From assembly GCA_022818135.1 (NCBI GenBank), contig JAFMSR010000005.1:24532175-24596174 (forward strand): a DNA stretch of 64,000 nt. The letters are read 5' to 3'. This document shows positions 59,301 to 64,000 of this stretch, in pieces. The stretch is from Saxidomus purpurata (taxonomy: Eukaryota > Mollusca > Bivalvia > Venerida > Veneridae). The number at the start of each line of letters is the position of its first letter. Positions within the stretch are counted from its first letter, which is position 1. Both the position numbers and the translations under genes were made by a program. A model generated the notes under the pieces. That model was given only the letters and a program-made list of their open reading frames with translations, searched no databases and was not told the DNA's origin.

Positions 59301-60082
59301 AACGAAATATTGCAAGGTTAGGTACATGTACATGTAGTTACGTAAGTAAAGGTAGAGGATTTTGAAAGCAATCCTGGTGTATGAGACAATTTCCAGCAAA
59401 AATCAAACCAGGACTCTCAAATATAGTCCTATATGAGACTGCACTTAACCTATGGCATAGGATTGAAAATGTGCATCCTTTTTTTCAATTTCGAGAACGA
59501 GATCCGCCCGGTCGCTAGACACCATCATCTTCATTAAGCATGACAGAAACAACAAATCATCCATTTTAGCTTACAAACAATATGATAGTCTATAATGGTA
59601 TCTTCAACCGGTTTCATAATTTGCTTTATGATATAACCAGAGGCAGACAGAAACGACCACATCCCCCGCTGGAAAAAAACCCTTAAAGGTAACTTTTAAT
59701 AATAATGAATGTATAAAGTAATTATAGCTGAATCAATGTCAAATAATGATCAGTTTATGGTAATGTGATAACCCCAGCAGGTTCTTTAAGCCTTTGTCAT
59801 GGAACCACTAGATTTATCATCGAGGCGGAACATGTCCTGCAGCATATGCACCTGCTCTTGATAGTTTAACGGCCTCTTGGTTATTACTGTATACTTATTT
59901 TGTCTGCGATATTTCTCAGCAATAGCTTGCTTGAATGCGCCAAAACTTTACCCGAAATTGTCATATCAGATGGGATAATTTCTTCACTATAAAGGAAATC
60001 AACAAAACCAATGGCTATAAAATTGTTTAAATGGGCAATAAAATGTTGCTTTACGTTTCATATTGTTTTTAATGCATATATT
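56393..60082. other. Long AT-rich stretch, nothing recognised
   Basis: No open frame of note, RNA gene or repeat was recognised. A short (TTA)n lies near 59098-59110. Confidence 0.5.
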
Positions 60083-60196
60083 TGTGTTGTCTACGTCTTT
60101 GTTCTTATTTCTGTGTTGTCTAAGTCTGTGTTGTTTATGTCTGTTTTGTCTATGTTTATCTTGTCAATGTCTATGTTGGCTATGTTTGTGTTGTTG
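60083..60196 (+). repeat. 15 bp minisatellite, about 5-6 units
   Basis: Units of 15 bp run from 60113 (gtgttgtctaagtct, gtgttgtttatgtct, gttttgtctatgttt, atcttgtcaatgtct, atgttggctatgttt), with more diverged sequence before. As 15 is a multiple of three, the open frame 60011-60289 reads a five-residue repeat (S-V-L-S-M-like), giving a hydrophobic stretch. It starts at an ATG but has no other sign of being a gene. Confidence 0.8.
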
Positions 60197-61244
60197 CTAA
60201 ATAACATTCATAAATACAAATGTGCATGTAGAGTTGAAATCACGATTTACAGTAAAACAAACTTGATGCGTATACATAAGGCATGCTGAGCATAAAGACG
60301 TATGAAACAAATAAGACAATTCACGAGTAAAAACCATAAAGTTAACAACAATGCACGTCTCCTTTTTATTTCCTTATAAACCCATACATCATATAGTTTT
60401 AGTAGTTTGTTGAGATTTTATCACCTCGAAAACACAAAGCTTATTTCTTCACTTATACATAGTACCGACAGAAACTACTAGTACTTGAGATTCAAAGAAA
60501 ATTTCAAATGTTCTAACCTAGTTGAAATAGACCAGATTGATTCTACTTGTAATTAGTAATTTCTACGTGTATTAATCCTGTTTCAATTTAAAACAGAAAC
60601 AAAGATTTAAGATTTCTATTGGTTGAGGAAGAAGTAAAAGTAACATGAAAAAGGTTCCACCAATTTGAAAGTAAGAACGCCCAAGATCACTCAGCCACTG
60701 CAACTACATGAATCATTGGTTTAGATGAGCATACAACCAATCTGTCGTCAATAGGACATCATACACGTTGTTTTGCAAGATTACCATTTCCTAGATAGTT
60801 AACATTCTACCGGCACTATCTTAACATATTTCAACAAATGTACGCTTATTATTTTGTATGGAATCCAAACCTGACGAGTATTTTATGGGGCCGTCTAGAA
60901 TAAGGTAATAGTTTATAACCTGATTATTGAATGTAAGATCTCAACATACACTTTATTTTTCACCAGTATTATATTTCGTAATGTATACTTTAGTTGTTTT
61001 TCACATAGCAAACAGGAGGTAATATAAATAATGTATTGTGGTTCCTTTTATGTCTCATCGAGTGCTAATGTTTTATCTAAACCATTTGTAGATTTCTGTA
61101 GGTGGCAATGCATTAGCATTGTCAAAGTGTGTGTATTCTTTCATAAATACTTTACAAAAAATACGTATCGACAGAGAAAATTACAAATAGGGCAACTTTC
61201 GTATTCCGTTTTTTATTCTTTACAGGTTGACTAAATACTCCACT
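60197..61244. other. AT-rich sequence, nothing recognised
   Basis: No gene or repeat could be supported. Confidence 0.5.
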
Positions 61245-61387
61245 GTCTCGTAAAAAACGCCGAGCTGGCTTTTTGATTAGCACTTTCAAAATAATATACA
61301 CCCGCCTCCTTTAAACGTCCAGCCAGCTTGTTGATTAACATTTTCAAAAAATAAACCCGCCTCCTTAAAAGGAGTAAATTACGAGAC
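61245..61387. repeat. Two direct repeats framed by a 9 bp inverted repeat
   Basis: GTCTCGTAA (61245-61253) and TTACGAGAC (61379-61387) are exact inverted copies. Between them two units of about 55-60 bp follow each other: 'gagctggctttttgattagc' ... 'cacccgcctcctttaaa', then 'cagccagcttgttgattaac' ... 'aacccgcctccttaaaa'. It may be a small mobile element or a chance frame around a local duplication. Confidence 0.65.
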
Positions 61388-61629
61388 AAACGACTCGTAT
61401 CGATTCAGCGTTTAAAGACACTGAATTGTGTGCAGAAACTTCAGCGATAACACTTGATAGTCCTACAAAGTTGTCTTAATTTTCCTTTTTCCCTAGAATT
61501 TCTTATCAAAAAGTTAATGATAGCATGAAATTATAATAACATGTTATGTTATGTAAGGGGTTACATATAACACCTAGAGATGGGTTTTTGCAGTATCATG
61601 TTACCAGATGTTATGTAGAGTTGAATAAA

Positions 61630-61893
61630 ATGTAGCAGAGCATTTTGTGAAACCAGATACATTTGTATACTTTTGTCTAACTATCACCTTTGAAATGACC
61701 CTCAAAGAAGCAGGTTCTCAAGTTTTAAACTGTAGCAGAGCATTTTGTGAAAGCAGATCTACTTTTGTCTAACAATCACCTTTGAAATGACTCTCAAAGA
61801 AGCAAGTTGTCAAGTTTTAAACTGTAGCAGAGCATTTTGTGAAAGCAGATATACTTTTGTCTCACAATCACCTTTAAAATGACCCCCAAAGAA
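61630..61893 (+). repeat. Three-unit tandem array (100 and 92 bp spacing)
   Basis: 'tgtagcagagcattttgtga' occurs at 61631, 61731 and 61823. Each is followed by 'tacttttgtct' and 'tcacctttgaaatgac' (or 'tttaaaatgac'). The first unit has an extra stretch of about 8 bp. Confidence 0.85.
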
Positions 61894-64000
61894 ATGTATG
61901 AGATAGTCACAATTATCCATTGTAGGCTTGCTGATAAAGCATTTGCTAAATTTCAGGACTATTGATATAAATAGGAGATTTTATGTATTCACGAGGAAGA
62001 AAAAATACAGTTCATGGTTTTACATGTGTACACTCTTTAAAATTATATTAGTCTGTATTTACGCTTGGAATTTTTCCTTGCTCAGCATAGGCAGTAAAAT
62101 GACTGATGCACTGATGTAAATGGTTGTTCCATACAGGTGGTTTGTATTAGACAGTATTGAATACTTGGTAATCATTTTTCAGTTCAACTGCCGATCACAG
62201 ATGACATATTTATATCCAATTATGGGAGATTTTGAACCATATGGCATAATAACTCAGTCAAAATTGCTTTGAAATATGGAGTTAGAAATGTTTTCATTTA
62301 AACTATTCTACAAACAAGAGAACTAAGCAATTTTGCTAGACATTTCACATAATATGTCAGTTTAGTGTAAGAACGATTTATTTCAGACTAATAAACACTG
62401 AATTGACTCGATATAAAATATCAAATAATAAAATGATATATAGCAATCTGAATTCCGAAATCTTTTGTTTCCATCAATTTACTGTATGATATGTGTGACT
62501 TGAACTGAAGGAGAAATTAGACACCACACTAATACAAGCAACATTGACAACCATTACAAAAATTAATGAATTAAAACAGATAACTGAAAGTGTGGGAAAC
62601 TAAATTTTTCTTTAAGAGAATTTCAAGTGTTTGATAATAAGGCATTGCAAGCAAATTAATAATAAATGAATCAATTTTAAATTTTGATAATTCAATGTAT
62701 TTTGTTAGAGTGCTTAAAAAATTGAATTACCTACACAGAAACTTCTTCAAGGAGTTAGAAGGTAAATATTTCATCAAATATCCTGCTGTGAATGTCAGTA
62801 AGTGTTACATTAACCAGATATTCTTGTTAGTGAAATTACAAATACGACATGCAGCAGATACCTAAATACCGCATCACATGTCTACTCCAATACATTTGTA
62901 CTGTGTGACAGGATATTTCAAATTGAATATTTCAATTTTCCTGTTTATGCCGATATTCGCTTTTTGTAGTGTTAAACAAAGTGCTGAAGTATCAGAAAAT
63001 GTTTGGTCTTAGAACAAATCATTGCAGTTAATTGGAATTTTTGTCGCAGCACTTTCAAAATCATTTTAAGTGAAACACGTTAAATGTATTTTAAGAAGGC
63101 GAGATCACAACATACATGTAGCATTACATGTACATACACAATGAACACAAACAAGAACACATGGGCACAAATCGACATACTGTATTACACAACAGCTTGG
63201 GACGAAAACAGAGCTCAGGGAAATTAGCATGCTAATAATTGATACACTGCAAATGAAACATATATCTTTTTATATAAGATTGACAATGCAGAACCTTTCA
63301 CTAAATGGATTATGAGGAACCAGAAATGTGCAACATTAAGGCAACGTAACAAACCTTTTTACCACAGAATGAAATCAGCACCTTCTATTGTGAGTACTTT
63401 TAAACATACACTTAACCTACTGGTATTCATATTTCTGCTTCAACTATGTAGCTACGTTACAGTATACTATGATTATGTTTTAATATTTCAATTGAGTGAC
63501 ATAGTTGAAACTTTTTTTTCAGATTCAGGTAATATACACAGAATGATGAATTGTTTTGTTTAAGAAATCTCTTACCATAATGTTAGCCGTTCCGTTTTGA
63601 AATATTTTATTAAACATTGTATCTATCTAACCAGCATATACAAACAAAATAAATCTATCGTCGTCAGTCACTCATTTATTTTAATCTTTTATCTGTTACC
63701 TTATTAGTGTAAGCTTTTCACCTTATCAATTTGCATAAAAAACATTGTCATATTAAGATGAAAACTGTAGACGTGTTAAAAAATGTTAGTTAAAAGCTAA
63801 CGTTTGTTGTTGCATTCGATTTGACGGATTTATTGCTTCAATAGGTTTTGGACTGTATCTAGAAATAAAAAAAACAGCATTAGAATTGTTGAAAAAAAAA
63901 CTGCTGGCTTATATTGATGTTGCAGACAGACCACTATGCAAGCATATTTACATATCGAAACATCCGTGAGTTATCGATTATAACATCACCCTGAAGGGCA
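61894..64000. other. AT-rich sequence, nothing recognised
   Basis: Short open frames at 61928-62119 and 63312-63563 show no known motif. No RNA gene or repeat was recognised. Confidence 0.5.

Noticed and set aside
60011..60289. Small membrane protein of 92 residues
   Set aside because: Its hydrophobic part is the translation of a 15 bp minisatellite, and no other support is seen.

Overview
The window looks like nuclear DNA of an animal, most likely a bivalve mollusc. It is AT-rich and contains no compact runs of genes; almost every open frame is under 100 codons. Much of what can be recognised is repeat DNA of kinds known from bivalves: a pearl-type (Helentron-like) element with about eight core units, a tetranucleotide tract and a terminal hairpin; a second pearl-like element built on a 'tgaccttgacctttgac' core; tRNA-headed SINEs; MITEs bounded by TTAA; and a LINE ending in (TTGAA)n. 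The species assignment is inference. No search was run.

Layout. 1-0.8 kb: one copy of a dispersed repeat, then a cluster of three inverted modules. 1.2-4.9 kb: a 190 bp palindrome, one intact TTAA-bounded MITE, and a second copy of that MITE split by a pearl-type element and by a 1,122 bp hAT-type element with a perfect 8 bp target duplication. 6.0-8.7 kb: a SINE, a perfect 29 bp inverted repeat, a tRNA-like fragment, and a homopolymer block that may be an assembly fault. 10-46 kb: a set of related segments, all in the same orientation, starting near 10.1, 16.5, 20.1, 30.2 and 43.3 kb, with detached pieces at 1, 14.8 and 27.1 kb. Within them lie SINE heads, more MITE copies and a 56 bp minisatellite. 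47.5-48.3 kb: another MITE and the second pearl-like element. 53.1-53.5 kb (minus): the only likely cellular coding exon, the N-terminus to TM2 of a rhodopsin-family GPCR. 54.7-56.4 kb: a 5'-truncated, mutated LINE with reverse transcriptase motifs. 60-62 kb: three short tandem arrays.

Genes do not work together here in any visible way. The window reads as intergenic or intronic DNA shaped by transposon nesting and by old segmental duplication. The best material for follow-up is the nested insertion at 1.4-4.9 kb, the co-oriented duplicated segments, and the GPCR exon. Most boundaries of diverged repeats are approximate, because they were judged by eye.
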